This document shows positions 35,030 through 43,641 of a DNA stretch of 64,000 nucleotides, in pieces. The notes beneath the pieces were generated by a model. The model saw nothing but the letters and a program-made list of their open reading frames with translations. It had not been told where the DNA came from and searched no databases. The position numbers and the translations under genes were made by a program. Source of the DNA: Sporomusa silvacetica DSM 10669 (GTDB taxonomy: Bacteria; Bacillota; Negativicutes; Sporomusales; Sporomusaceae); contig NZ_LSLK01000092.1 in assembly GCF_002257705.1 (NCBI RefSeq), forward strand, positions 1 through 64,000. The letters are read 5' to 3'. Numbering within the stretch: the first letter of the stretch is position 1; each line of letters opens with the position of its first letter.

Positions 35030-35212
35030 GTACGCCTCTAAGGTTAGCTGTCATGCACTGCAAAGCAAAATACAAAACCTTAGGCGTTAGCCTCCGGGGT
35101 TAGCTGTCGGATTCGGGCCAAAGAAAAGAGGTTAAGAACGCCCTACCGCGTTAGCGGATTCACCCCCATATACGCATTGGGTCCCCCGTACCTTATAAGG
35201 ATTCGGCATTAT
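35030..35212 (-). promoter_or_regulatory. c-di-AMP riboswitch (ydaO/yuaA class)
   Basis: Minus strand shows the class landmarks in order: CCGAATCC, ACGGGGGACCCAATG, TGGGGGTGAATCC, TCTTTGGCCCGAATCCGACAGCTAACCCCGGAGGC (as separate blocks). High c-di-AMP normally turns expression off. A second GACAGCTAACC..AGAGGC block follows 45 nt later (35035-35054) and could pair with CGCCTAAGGTT (about 35076-35086). Upstream TTGACC and TATTCT at 17 bp form a likely promoter (about 35220-35250). Confidence 0.9.
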
Positions 35213-35325
35213 ACATAGAATATACCGAAATATCAGTTTGGTCAAATCCAGTACTAGGTTATATTTTACACTTATCAGCTATTTTCGTCAACTTTTTGAT
35301 ATTTTGATAAAAATTCTTACTAATT

Positions 35326-36045
35326 CTATATCCCCAACGCGGCACAAAACTCTTTAGTAGCTACACCGGTAGTGGTTATTCCCTTATCTGCCTGATAAGC
35401 CTTAACAGCTTCTTCAGTCATAGTGCCAAACAAGCCATCTGCTCTACCCTGAAAGTAACCAAGTTCTTTAAGTTTCAGTTGTAAGGCAACAACATCAGAC
35501 CCTGAAGTTTTATATTTAAGGTTTCTTTCAATTTTAGCCTTTCGACCGTCAATACGCACCGGAGTCCCAACCGGAATCCATTCAAACAATTCTTCAACAT
35601 CTTTATTACGCAGTCTAATGCAGCCATGACTGGCAAATTGACCTATTGACCAGGGTTTATTTGTCCCATGGATACCATAAGTGCCCCAAGGTACATTTAA
35701 TCCCATCCAGCGTGTTCCAAATCCAGTTCCCCAATTATAGTCTTTCCATACCACATTCCACTCCCCGATCGGCGTCGGGGTTTTGCTTTTGCCTACTGCA
35801 ATCCTATATTTTTTATATATCTGATCATCATTGTAAACTTCAAGGACTTTAGATTGAGTGTTAATCACTACACTCACTTTACCTGTAGGTGCGTTGGTTG
35901 GTTGATTGGTATCTATTGACGCTAGCTCTTGTTCATCCATATACTCAAAGCCAATAATACTAAAAACAATACTCAAAATAGCAAAAATCGCTATACCATA
36001 AAATATCGATGTTTTTCTGAATCCAAACGATAAAATGGAATTCAC
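35326..36045 (-). CDS. L,D-transpeptidase with C-terminal peptidoglycan-binding domain
   Basis: 239 residues: one N-terminal membrane anchor (about 14-34), a YkuD catalytic domain (about 55-160) with GIHGTN and SHGCIRLRN (the catalytic Cys), and a peptidoglycan-binding domain (about 170-237). Cross-links or modifies peptidoglycan in the periplasm without using penicillin-type chemistry. GTG start with SD AAGGAGGGG. Same strand as the two 3D-domain genes but with its own promoter region. Confidence 0.94.
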   Translation of the reverse strand: MNSILSFGFRKTSIFYGIAIFAILSIVFSIIGFEYMDEQELASIDTNQPTNAPTGKVSVVINTQSKVLEVYNDDQIYKKYRIAVGKSKTPTPIGEWNVVWKDYNWGTGFGTRWMGLNVPWGTYGIHGTNKPWSIGQFASHGCIRLRNKDVEELFEWIPVGTPVRIDGRKAKIERNLKYKTSGSDVVALQLKLKELGYFQGRADGLFGTMTEEAVKAYQADKGITTTGVATKEFCAALGI

Positions 36046-36117
36046 TTTGTCCCCTCCTTGTAGATAGCATATTCATTCCCAAATATATGCAACTATACAA
36101 AGGGATATGAGCATAAA

Positions 36118-36140
36118 GAAAACCGGCCGAAGCCGGTTAT
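36118..36140 (-). terminator. Terminator after the long 3D-domain gene
   Basis: AACCGGCTTCGGCCGGTT hairpin with TTTTC tail on the minus strand, overlapping the stop codon. Confidence 0.85.
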
Positions 36141-36925
36141 TTGAGAACATATACTTTCACATTTTGAATCCCATAATCCAGCGCTTCTTGTCTGGTGTTA
36201 AACGCTAAATCAATACGATTGCCTTTAATAGCACTGCCTTGATCGTCAGCTATAGCTTGGCCATAACCTTCAACCCAAAGTTTGGTTCCCATAGGGATAA
36301 CAGCAGGATCTACTGCCACTACCCCTTTCTTAATCTTGCCGCCTACATAAGTCAGGTCATTCCATTTTCCATTATCAATTGGACCTGGACCGTAAGCTGT
36401 CGCAGTCATATTAATCAGCTTACTATAGTTTTGCGGCGCACCAGCAAGGGAGTTATTATTTTGTACGGCTTTAGGTGTCAGGCTATTACTGCTATTGAGT
36501 AATGTAGAAAGCAGAGCAACTTCATCTTGGTATCCTGCCAGACGATTAGTCACCGCTTCTTTAACCGTTTCATCTACTTTGCTGCGCACAGCAGTTTCTA
36601 CTGCTTTAACAAGGTTTGCTTTAGCAGCTGCTTGATCTTGGGTTGACAGTTGCTGCGACAAAGCAGTAAGAGTATTTACCATATCAGTTTTTCCGGTTTG
36701 ATCGATCGCTGTCTTGGCAAGAGTTCCCCATAAAGCCTGCTTATCATCTTGTTTTAGAGTCTCACGTAATTTTAGTAACGCTTGTATCTGGTCAGCAGTT
36801 GACGTTCCTGTAACGACTCCAGCTAGTTTATTGTCTAAAACTGCAGCTTCTGCTCGGGGCATTGCTGATGAAAACAGCGGCACTGCGAAAACCATCAAAA
36901 GGATAGCGACTGCCTTTTTTTTCAA
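36137..36925 (-). CDS. Secreted 3D-domain protein with helical N-terminal region
   Basis: 262 residues: signal peptide (1-27), an alpha-helical region (about 30-145) rich in Lys/Gln/Ala with no domain I recognise, and a C-terminal 3D domain (about 165-262) with VDPAVIPMG, ADDQGSAIKG and IDLAFNTRQEALDYG. Closely similar to the 3D domain at 34411-35010, so the two are probably paralogues with different cell-wall or protein-binding N-termini. TTG start, SD AAAGGAG. Confidence 0.9.
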   Translation of the reverse strand: MKKKAVAILLMVFAVPLFSSAMPRAEAAVLDNKLAGVVTGTSTADQIQALLKLRETLKQDDKQALWGTLAKTAIDQTGKTDMVNTLTALSQQLSTQDQAAAKANLVKAVETAVRSKVDETVKEAVTNRLAGYQDEVALLSTLLNSSNSLTPKAVQNNNSLAGAPQNYSKLINMTATAYGPGPIDNGKWNDLTYVGGKIKKGVVAVDPAVIPMGTKLWVEGYGQAIADDQGSAIKGNRIDLAFNTRQEALDYGIQNVKVYVLK

Positions 36926-37009
36926 TAGAAATACTCCTTTCGTCTAATGGTTTGAATCCGAGGATATTCTATCACATAGCTTACATAAATAATAGCGGTA
37001 AAATAAAGA

Positions 37010-37145
37010 AAACACGGCTTGTGCTGAGCCTTTGGCGAAAGCAGAAGCCGATGTTGCCCTTATCCTGCTTTTAAGAAAGTTTTATACTTTCTGTTGGGGT
37101 AAAGAAACACGGCTTGCACTGAGCCTCTGGCGAAAGCGGAAGCCA
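37010..37145 (+). repeat. Dispersed repeat, module B copies 4 and 5 (second partial)
   Basis: First copy (37010-37102) is complete: ACACGGCTTGTGCTGAGCC, GCAGAAGCCGATGTTGCCC, CTGCTTTTAAGAAAG, CTTTCTGTTGGGG. A second, 40-bp copy (ACACGGCTTGCACTGAGCC...GCGGAAGCC) follows at once and stops 3 bp from the comB terminator. Confidence 0.85.
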
Positions 37146-37147
37146 TT

Positions 37148-37192
37148 AGAAAAAACCCGATTGCATTTTATTGAGCACTCGGGCTTTTTAAG
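37148..37192 (-). terminator. comB terminator
   Basis: AAGCCCGA / TCGGGTT paired arms around an 18-nt loop region with a T-run on the minus strand, between comB and the B repeats. Confidence 0.8.
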
Positions 37193-37209
37193 AAGTTTCA
37201 TTTATTCAC

Positions 37210-37911
37210 TTATGCAGTTATAGCGTTTGCTGCGAATAACGGAACAACAGCTAGTGTATCTTGTTTCAAACATAAAGCAACATCTTTTTCAAAACCTATA
37301 TTACATAGATAGTTTGCATGTGACGATTGGGATACTCTTGTAAATAAATCGGCAGCAAAATCCCGATACATAGCTTGCACTGCTAATGCTGTGTCACTTA
37401 ACTCAGCTTCATGACTGAGGCAATCTGCCGCCAGACCGGCACACAAAGCATCTTCTAATGAGAATTTCCCCTCCGAACCAGCGCATACAATAATTGTATT
37501 TTTTTGTGCTTGGTGTAGAGCGGTAACTATGGAAGCGGCGTTAGCAAAAGCCATTACATATATTTTTTGAGCAGCAGCCACTTTGTTTAATGCCAATGTA
37601 CCGTTAGTTGTTGTCATGACAATTGTTTTTCCGGATATTTGGTCTTTGGTGTACTCAAAGGGTGAGTTTCCCAAGTTAAACCCGGGAATAAGCAAACCAC
37701 TGCGTTCCCCGGCTAATACTGCATCAGGATTTTTGGCTTTTAGTGAAAACGCTTCTTCTACCGTTTTCACAGGTATTACACACTGGCAGCCATTGGCGCA
37801 CGCAGTGACAATACTAGTAGTTGCTCGCAGCACATCAATAACTACAGCATGGTAACCGTAATAGTCTTTGCTAGTAAAATCGTTGGGAGTAAAACAAACA
37901 TCGATTTTCAA
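37210..37911 (-). CDS. comB: 2-phosphosulfolactate phosphatase (ComB family)
   Basis: 233 residues. Mg-dependent acid phosphatase fold: VVIDVLRATTSIVTACANGC, VLAGERSGLLIPGFNLGNSPFEY, TTTNGTLALN and CAGSEGKFSLEDALCAG. ComB is a step of coenzyme M (or sulfolactate) synthesis in archaea; in spore formers it may serve sulfolactate production, a spore constituent in Bacilli. No other pathway genes adjacent. TTG start with SD GCGAGG. Confidence 0.92.
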   Translation of the reverse strand: MKIDVCFTPNDFTSKDYYGYHAVVIDVLRATTSIVTACANGCQCVIPVKTVEEAFSLKAKNPDAVLAGERSGLLIPGFNLGNSPFEYTKDQISGKTIVMTTTNGTLALNKVAAAQKIYVMAFANAASIVTALHQAQKNTIIVCAGSEGKFSLEDALCAGLAADCLSHEAELSDTALAVQAMYRDFAADLFTRVSQSSHANYLCNIGFEKDVALCLKQDTLAVVPLFAANAITA

Positions 37912-37953
37912 AAATATACCTCGCTTTAAGAAATAAGAAATAGCTTTTTAAAC

Positions 37954-39198
37954 TTATTTGGCTAACTGATATAGGATTTCTGTTAATACATCAAGACCAG
38001 CCGCTATGTCATCAGGAGCTACATCTGGGCAAGCAGTGTGACCATCCTTGCAGGGAATCAATAGTACGCCTGCAGGCGCTATATGTGCTATATTCATAGC
38101 GTCATGGCCAACACGGCTATCAAGCCGTACACTGGTTTGCTTTAGTTTACAACAAGTAGCTTCCATTATTTGATTTATAGTAGCATCAAGAAGTATCGGC
38201 TTTTCTGATGACAACACTTCAATAGCAACCGGGGTATTATAATCATCGGCAATGGAACTGACAGCATCTTTAATTTCCTGTAATATTTCAATTATGCTTG
38301 CATGCTCTGTACCTCGAATGTCTACCCACATTTCAACCTGACCTGGAATTACATTAATACAGCCTGGATAGGTTTTTAATATTGTTACGGTAGCCACCGC
38401 ACCTTGGTACTCATATTCGGCGGCAATATTTCTAACAGCCAAAATAATCATGGCTGCGCTTACAAGCGCATCCTGACGCTCCTCTATGGGGGCAACACCA
38501 GAATGACCAGCTGTTCCTATTACTATTATTTTCAATCTAGTAGGGGCGGAAACGTTATCAACAATGCCAATACGAATTCGTCCTTGTTCTAAGACTTGCC
38601 CTTGCTCAATATGCAGTTCTACAAAGCCTTTTATACTATTTGGGGGGCGATTCGCAGTGGAAATCTGTTTAGTTTGAGATCCGATAGCAACCAATTCTGC
38701 TGATAAGGCGATACCGTCCTGATCCTTAATCGTGTTCAGGGTGGTAGCCGTAACGAGCCCAGCCATAGCTTTACTTCCCATAGTCGGCAAGTTAAAACGG
38801 CTGGATTCCTTAGCGGCAAAAACAATTACTTCCAGAGGATGCCTGATATCACTACGCGACTTCAGACGGTTAATTGCTGCCAAACCGCAGACTATGCCAA
38901 GGACACCGTCATATTTGCCGCTTGACGGCACTGTATCAAGGTGAGATCCTGTTGCAACAGCCGGATTACCATCTGTGTCAATACCTGCTGGTAGAAATCG
39001 TCCTATGATGTTGCCGATGGCATCAATATGTACGGTAAGCCCACTTGTTTGCATAAGGCTAATGATATAATTTCGGGCTTGATGATCGGCGGGAGTGAAT
39101 GCAAGGCGAGTAATGCCAGCATTATCTTGACTAAATTGAGATACTTGTTCTATCTGTGTAAGAACCCATTTTATATCATACAAATTATTAGCTTGCAT
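37954..39198 (-). CDS. M20-family amidohydrolase (allantoate / N-carbamoyl amino acid type)
   Basis: 414 residues. Binuclear metal hydrolase: GSHLDTVPSSGKYDG (metal His/Asp), ESSRF in place of the common EEGSRF, GFVELHIEQGQVLE, GTAGHSGVAP and SRVGHDAMNIA. Members cut allantoate, ureidoglycolate or N-carbamoyl amino acids. The AKESSRF variant changes one residue of the usual Glu-Glu pair near the metal (K-E rather than E-E); activity may be kept by the second Glu. Start at 39198 set by SD AAGGGGG. Confidence 0.88.
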   Translation of the reverse strand: MQANNLYDIKWVLTQIEQVSQFSQDNAGITRLAFTPADHQARNYIISLMQTSGLTVHIDAIGNIIGRFLPAGIDTDGNPAVATGSHLDTVPSSGKYDGVLGIVCGLAAINRLKSRSDIRHPLEVIVFAAKESSRFNLPTMGSKAMAGLVTATTLNTIKDQDGIALSAELVAIGSQTKQISTANRPPNSIKGFVELHIEQGQVLEQGRIRIGIVDNVSAPTRLKIIVIGTAGHSGVAPIEERQDALVSAAMIILAVRNIAAEYEYQGAVATVTILKTYPGCINVIPGQVEMWVDIRGTEHASIIEILQEIKDAVSSIADDYNTPVAIEVLSSEKPILLDATINQIMEATCCKLKQTSVRLDSRVGHDAMNIAHIAPAGVLLIPCKDGHTACPDVAPDDIAAGLDVLTEILYQLAK

Positions 39199-39273
39199 AG
39201 CAATCGCCCCCTTAAGCAACTCTCTATAGACAGTATAACGCTATTTTGTGAAAATTTCTATAAACTGTGTTAA

Positions 39274-39313
39274 AAAGGTAAAGCACTTGACGAGCAAGCA
39301 CTTTACCTTTTTA
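39274..39313. terminator. Bidirectional terminator after sulfite reductase gene
   Basis: AAAGGTAAAGCACTTG / CAAGCACTTTACCTTT: 16-bp stem with A and T runs at the ends; stops the minus-strand reductase transcript before the hydrolase gene. Confidence 0.92.
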
Positions 39314-39331
39314 ACAAATGGGACTTATTTT

Positions 39332-40003
39332 TTAACCTAATATACCTTTTTTGACTGTCTCAAGACCAAGCCGGTCTATCAGCATACCAAGCCGTTCATG
39401 CTTACGGGCAGTTTCTTTATAGTACGCAATTATCTTATCAATAATCGGCTGTACTTCTTCTTGAGGTACTGCTTCAATTAATAGATCGGCAATTCTGGGT
39501 TTAGCGCCGGCACAGCCGCCAATTACAATTTTCCAGCCTTTAGTCGTACCAACAAGACCAATATCTTTAACCCAGCTTTCCCCACAGGAATTAGTACAAC
39601 CACTAACACCAAATTTCATCTTACCAGGCAATTCCAAACCATGATACGCTTTGTCAAGGCCGAGACCCAGGGTTAGACCATCTTGTTGTGCACGTTTACA
39701 GAAATGCGTTGCCGGACAAATTTTCACACTTCGGACGCAAAGGCCAACTGCAGCACCTTTTTCCATCCCAAGTTCTTCCCAAACAGCGTCAATCTTGTCT
39801 TCAGGAATACCAACAATAGCGATCCGCTGTGCCGAAGTCAGCTTAAGCGCCTTGGCACCATACTTTTCAGAAACATCGGCAATTTTTCTAAGTACATTAA
39901 CATCAAGAATTACACCACCAGGAATATGTGGAGCAATTGCGTATGTTTCTCTGTCACGTTGAACGATAGCACCTTTTTCAAGTAAATCTGTTTTTACTTC
40001 CAT
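39332..40003 (-). CDS. Small siroheme sulfite/nitrite reductase (single half)
   Basis: 223 residues, half the size of CysI/NirA. It has one ferredoxin-like half and one siroheme-[4Fe-4S] domain with the ligand pattern C-X5-C (CPATHFC) and C-X3-C (CTNSC). This matches the low-molecular-weight assimilatory-type sulfite reductase of strict anaerobes (Desulfovibrio alSiR). It would reduce sulfite to sulfide or nitrite to ammonia in the cytoplasm. No electron-donor subunit beside it. SD GGGAGG. Confidence 0.88.
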   Translation of the reverse strand: MEVKTDLLEKGAIVQRDRETYAIAPHIPGGVILDVNVLRKIADVSEKYGAKALKLTSAQRIAIVGIPEDKIDAVWEELGMEKGAAVGLCVRSVKICPATHFCKRAQQDGLTLGLGLDKAYHGLELPGKMKFGVSGCTNSCGESWVKDIGLVGTTKGWKIVIGGCAGAKPRIADLLIEAVPQEEVQPIIDKIIAYYKETARKHERLGMLIDRLGLETVKKGILG

Positions 40004-40103
40004 TATGAAAACCTCCCATAAAATAATAATATGTAATAGAATATTATTATTAGATATAAATTATAAAAATCCTGCTAAGATATAAATTTTTTATCGGGTA
40101 AAT

Positions 40104-40137
40104 AAAAAAACAGCGTCAAAAGACACCGTTTTTTGAA
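40104..40137 (-). terminator. Terminator after ferritin-like gene
   Basis: AACGGTGTC TTTT GACGCTGTT hairpin with a T-run on the minus strand. Confidence 0.85.
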
Positions 40138-40144
40138 TTCTATT

Positions 40145-40651
40145 CTACAAACTGTCCAGTATTTCGCGAAGTTTTACTACATGAGTCTGTTCTTCCGCTT
40201 TTAGCAGATTAAATATATTGCGGGTTTCTTCAAATTTAGCACATTTAGCTAAAGCATCATAAAATAGAATAGCATCTTTTTCATCCTGGATAGCAGCCTG
40301 CAAAATTTCGGCAACAGTCTTTAGCTCAGGGAGTGCTTTTTCTTTGTCTTTTGGGAAAATATGTGGCTCTGCAAGAACTGTTAAATATTTTGAAGTTTCT
40401 TGGTCAAATAAATAGTCATTGGAATCAGAGAGCTTACCCTCTTTAATTTTATTATACAGTTGAGTAAATTGATCATAATGGGTAGTTTCTTCATTCATGA
40501 GTAGCATGAACAACGCTTTATGTTCTTTATTATCTGTTTGCGCAGCTGCTTTTTTGTAAAAATCACGGCCACGGGCCTCCATATCAACGGCTATCCTCAA
40601 TCCTTCCAAATCACTAAACAAGTTGCCCATATCACAAGCATTTTTTTTCAT
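40145..40651 (-). CDS. Ferritin-like / rubrerythrin-type diiron protein
   Basis: 168 residues, helix bundle with two ExxH-type pairs: EARGRDFYKKAA, MNEETTHYDQF, DEKDAILFYDAL and LKAEEQTHVVKL, as in the DUF/rubrerythrin erythrin domain. No C-terminal rubredoxin domain is present. Such proteins reduce peroxide or store iron in anaerobes. The ATG at 40651 has SD AAGGAGGG; frames further upstream lack one. Same strand as the sulfite reductase, with its own terminator. Confidence 0.88.
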   Translation of the reverse strand: MKKNACDMGNLFSDLEGLRIAVDMEARGRDFYKKAAAQTDNKEHKALFMLLMNEETTHYDQFTQLYNKIKEGKLSDSNDYLFDQETSKYLTVLAEPHIFPKDKEKALPELKTVAEILQAAIQDEKDAILFYDALAKCAKFEETRNIFNLLKAEEQTHVVKLREILDSL

Positions 40652-40765
40652 AGTTGTACCCTCCTTAAAGTTAGCTAATATACTGCTATATTCCATATTT
40701 CTAAGCTAATTCCTGTTGTCTTTGTGTCATTTAAATTTATTATTTAATCTACTATGATAAGCACA

Positions 40766-40800
40766 AAAAATCCAGTATTGTCTACTGGATTTTTTGTGCA
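40766..40800. terminator. Terminator after glutamine synthetase
   Basis: GCACAAAAAATCCAGTA / TACTGGATTTTTTGTGC nearly perfect palindrome. Confidence 0.93.
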
Positions 40801-40810
40801 TTTGAACGTT

Positions 40811-42721
40811 CTAACAAATATGAATCATATTTTTCTTGTATTCGCGATAAAGTATCTCTAATTCGCCTACTTTATCTGACATTTCAATTTGCATTTCCGA
40901 TACGGCATCAAAATCGCCTGCTTGAATTGCCTCTTTAATGCGGGTAAACAAGCTTTTTTGCAACATACAGTCTTTCGCCAAATACACGCGGATGGTATTG
41001 ATTTTATCCCAATTGGTCAAATCAAGGTCACTGGCTGAATCAGCTTCATGTAAAGCTTTAGCCTCTTTAACAATGCTCAGATTTTCTGGAATAATACGGT
41101 TTAATAGTTCAGCTTTCCAACGAACCAATGCACCGGCGGAGAAGGCTTCAATAAGTTCTTGACGGAAAGCATTGCCAGCAGTTAGTGTTTTAACTTTTTC
41201 TGGATACTTTTTAATGTTTTGCATGTTCTCCCAAACAGTTGCAGGCGGTTTAGAAAACAGGCGGTCACGTTCTTCAGCAGAATAATCATCAAAGACGTCG
41301 TGTTCGCTACGGTATGCCCGGTCTGTTTCAAGATAGAAGCCTTCTTTGCCTGCGTCTTTGGATAATTCTGCATCAAGCTCTTCTATCGTTTTACCAGAGT
41401 TAACTGCTGCTTTGATACCGTCAACCATACTCATATAGAAGGCTGTTAAGGCAGTATAGGTATTCGTGTATGGATTAGGAGAACGAACCTCAAATCTAGT
41501 AGCCATCGGACTATTAACATCACGCACAAGACCGGCTAAAATAGTTCTGTTACGGGATGGTGTAGCCGGATTATGTCCTAGCGATGTTACAATACATACT
41601 GGCGCTTCAAATCCTGGTTTTAAACGGTTAAGCGAATCATTAGTAGCAGATATAAACGGATTTATTACCTCATAATGCTTTAGGAGACCCATGATGGCAC
41701 CATAACCAATAGCACTTAAGAAATATTGTTTCATATTGGTTGGTGAGAATAGGTTGACAACTTTGCCTGATGTAAGTTTTGCAGCAAAACCAACATGTGT
41801 ATGTTCGCCGCTACCAGCAACACCAATGATTGGTTTTGCCTTAAAGGTTACTTCAAGACCATTTGCCCGGAAAGCTTCTTTAACTAAAATTCTAGTTTGC
41901 AGTTCATTATCTGCACACTGTAAGGCATTAGAGAATTTCCAGTCAATTTCAAGCTGTTCCATAACATGATTCAAATGGCCGGTTTCATCAATCTGAGCTT
42001 TAATGCCGCCAACTTCTTTATGTCCCATTTCTGGTTCAAGCCCGTAGTTCTTCATCATCATCAAAGCCTGTTCCATTGCGGTGCGGACACTGCCGCGAGT
42101 ACGCTGCCAATATTGCTCTTGCATCAGCTGTGAAGCAGAAAGATCTTCAACGTCAGCCGTATTTGCAGGGGTTTTCACCCAAAACTCAAGCTCAGTAGCA
42201 GAGGTAAAGATAATATCTTCTACATCGGCCCCATTAATATGTTCCAGGCCGGCAATCTTGGCATTCTTTTTAAATAGGTCCAGTAGCTCACCTTTAATAT
42301 ATTCCAAGCTTTGTGCCAAAATTGAACGCGAATCAACTCGGAGACCATTATGTACCAAATAAGCAGGAATACGCAGGGTGCCAATAGGCTTACCTGTCTC
42401 TTCATCAATATGTTCGAAATTATAATCTACAAACCAATTTACACTGGCATCGGCAAGCATATCTACTTTGGCATTGTTTAATACGGCAATGCCAGTAAGA
42501 ACAACAGACGAGCCATCTGTTTGTACTGCTGTGCCATTATAGAAATCGTCCATGTCCTTAATAAATAGTTCAATAGGGATTTTTTCATCAGTATCGTTGC
42601 CTGCCAAATCAATACCAACAAGTGAGGCAAACTTAATCTCAGGGTGGTTAGTGAGCAGGCTTGCGATTTCTTCTTTACCATACTTACCGGCAGGAATAAG
42701 ATACACTAAATCTTTTACCAT
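40811..42721 (-). CDS. Glutamine synthetase (about 635-residue clostridial type)
   Basis: 636 residues, larger than type I GlnA (about 450) and distinct from type III. Beta-grasp region with VQTDGSSVVLTGIAVLNNAK, then the catalytic core: FTSATELEFWVKTP (metal Glu), GHKEVGGIKAQID, GVAGSGEHTHVGF (the H(x)G ammonia/Glu site) and RFEVRSPNPYTNTY (Arg and Glu of the active site), followed by a helical tail of about 150 residues. Makes glutamine from glutamate, ammonia and ATP. The leader is nearly the same as that of the type III enzyme at 43642. SD GAGGTGAAGG. Confidence 0.93.
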   Translation of the reverse strand: MVKDLVYLIPAGKYGKEEIASLLTNHPEIKFASLVGIDLAGNDTDEKIPIELFIKDMDDFYNGTAVQTDGSSVVLTGIAVLNNAKVDMLADASVNWFVDYNFEHIDEETGKPIGTLRIPAYLVHNGLRVDSRSILAQSLEYIKGELLDLFKKNAKIAGLEHINGADVEDIIFTSATELEFWVKTPANTADVEDLSASQLMQEQYWQRTRGSVRTAMEQALMMMKNYGLEPEMGHKEVGGIKAQIDETGHLNHVMEQLEIDWKFSNALQCADNELQTRILVKEAFRANGLEVTFKAKPIIGVAGSGEHTHVGFAAKLTSGKVVNLFSPTNMKQYFLSAIGYGAIMGLLKHYEVINPFISATNDSLNRLKPGFEAPVCIVTSLGHNPATPSRNRTILAGLVRDVNSPMATRFEVRSPNPYTNTYTALTAFYMSMVDGIKAAVNSGKTIEELDAELSKDAGKEGFYLETDRAYRSEHDVFDDYSAEERDRLFSKPPATVWENMQNIKKYPEKVKTLTAGNAFRQELIEAFSAGALVRWKAELLNRIIPENLSIVKEAKALHEADSASDLDLTNWDKINTIRVYLAKDCMLQKSLFTRIKEAIQAGDFDAVSEMQIEMSDKVGELEILYREYKKNMIHIC

Positions 42722-42789
42722 TTTCCTTCACCTCGTACACAAAATGTCTTACAATATAGTTTTTCACATTTTTCCTGGTCAATACAACT

Positions 42790-42879
42790 AAAAAAACTCT
42801 TCCTCACTTTTGTGAGGAGACTTCATTGACTCAGATTTTAAATATGTTTTTATTATAGCATAAAAATACATTTTGTCTA
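42790..42879 (-). promoter_or_regulatory. Promoter and attenuator leader of the 40811-42721 glutamine synthetase
   Basis: Minus strand: TAGACA (42874-42879), 16 bp, TATAAT (42852-42857), then GAGTC AATGAA GTCTC (about 42817-42832), then terminator CTCCTCAC AAAA GTGAGGA AGAG with seven T. The GAGTC hairpin shares its 3' arm with the terminator's 5' arm, so the two are alternatives. The hexaloop has A at 1 and G at 4, as in ANTAR-protein targets. Confidence 0.65.
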
Positions 42880-43014
42880 GGAGACTGTTACCAGTGTACA
42901 AAGTTGTGAATTCTGATTGCAAAACAAAGCAGGAAGCGTCAATATCTACGTTGAACGTAAATCTCAAACAATCAGACCTTTAACTCAAATAGAACTTATG
43001 TGGAGGTTATACCT

Positions 43015-43527
43015 ATGATTCGCTATCTAGAACACAGTGATTTAATGGCTATCCTAGAAATATATAATGAGGCAATACTCAATACCACAGCAGTCTATGA
43101 TTATAAACCCCATACCCTCGAAGAGAGGTCATCATGGTATGAGAAGAAGGTAACAGACGGATTTCCTGTCCTGGTGTTCGAAGAAAACAATACCGTTGTC
43201 GGATTTGCAACATTTGGGTCCTTCAGGGCATGGCCGGCGTATAAGTATACGATAGAGCATTCAGTCTACGTCCACAAAAACCATAGAGGAAAACATATCG
43301 GAACCGCGCTACTGAAAGAGTTAATAAAGATTGCTAACACCAAAGGCTATGCTACGATGGTAGCTGGTATAGACGCGAGTAATGAAGGCAGTAGATTAAT
43401 GCATGATAAATTAGGTTTTAGCCAGTCTGGAACAATTCGGAAAGCTGGTTATAAATTTGGTAAATGGCTTGATCTGATTTTTTATCAGTACCAACTCCAA
43501 GGACCTGAAATACCAATAGAGGAATGA
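43015..43527 (+). CDS. GNAT acetyltransferase, phosphinothricin/methionine-sulfoximine type
   Basis: 170 residues. Matches the PAT/Bar/MddA subgroup: IYNEAILNTTAVYDYKPHTLEER, WYEKK, GFATFGSFRAWPAYKYTIEHSVYVHKNHRGKHIGTALL (acetyl-CoA loop) and GIDASNEGSRLMHDKLGF. Members acetylate phosphinothricin, methionine sulfoximine or methionine sulfone, all glutamine synthetase inhibitors, or related amines. It is the only plus-strand gene here and lies between two glutamine synthetase genes. SD GGAGG fixes the ATG at 43015. Confidence 0.92.
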   Translation: MIRYLEHSDLMAILEIYNEAILNTTAVYDYKPHTLEERSSWYEKKVTDGFPVLVFEENNTVVGFATFGSFRAWPAYKYTIEHSVYVHKNHRGKHIGTALLKELIKIANTKGYATMVAGIDASNEGSRLMHDKLGFSQSGTIRKAGYKFGKWLDLIFYQYQLQGPEIPIEE

Positions 43528-43557
43528 CACCTAATTACATCTGAATAGTTAATATAT

Positions 43558-43591
43558 AAAAAAGCACTGGTTTAAATACCAGTGCTTTTCC
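43558..43591. terminator. Bidirectional terminator, acetyltransferase / glnN
   Basis: AAAAGCACTGGTTTA / TAAATACCAGTGCTTTT stem with A and T runs. Confidence 0.93.
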
Positions 43592-43641
43592 AATAGTATA
43601 ATGTAATTATATAGGGTTCTTCATCAAAAATAGACTTCCTA

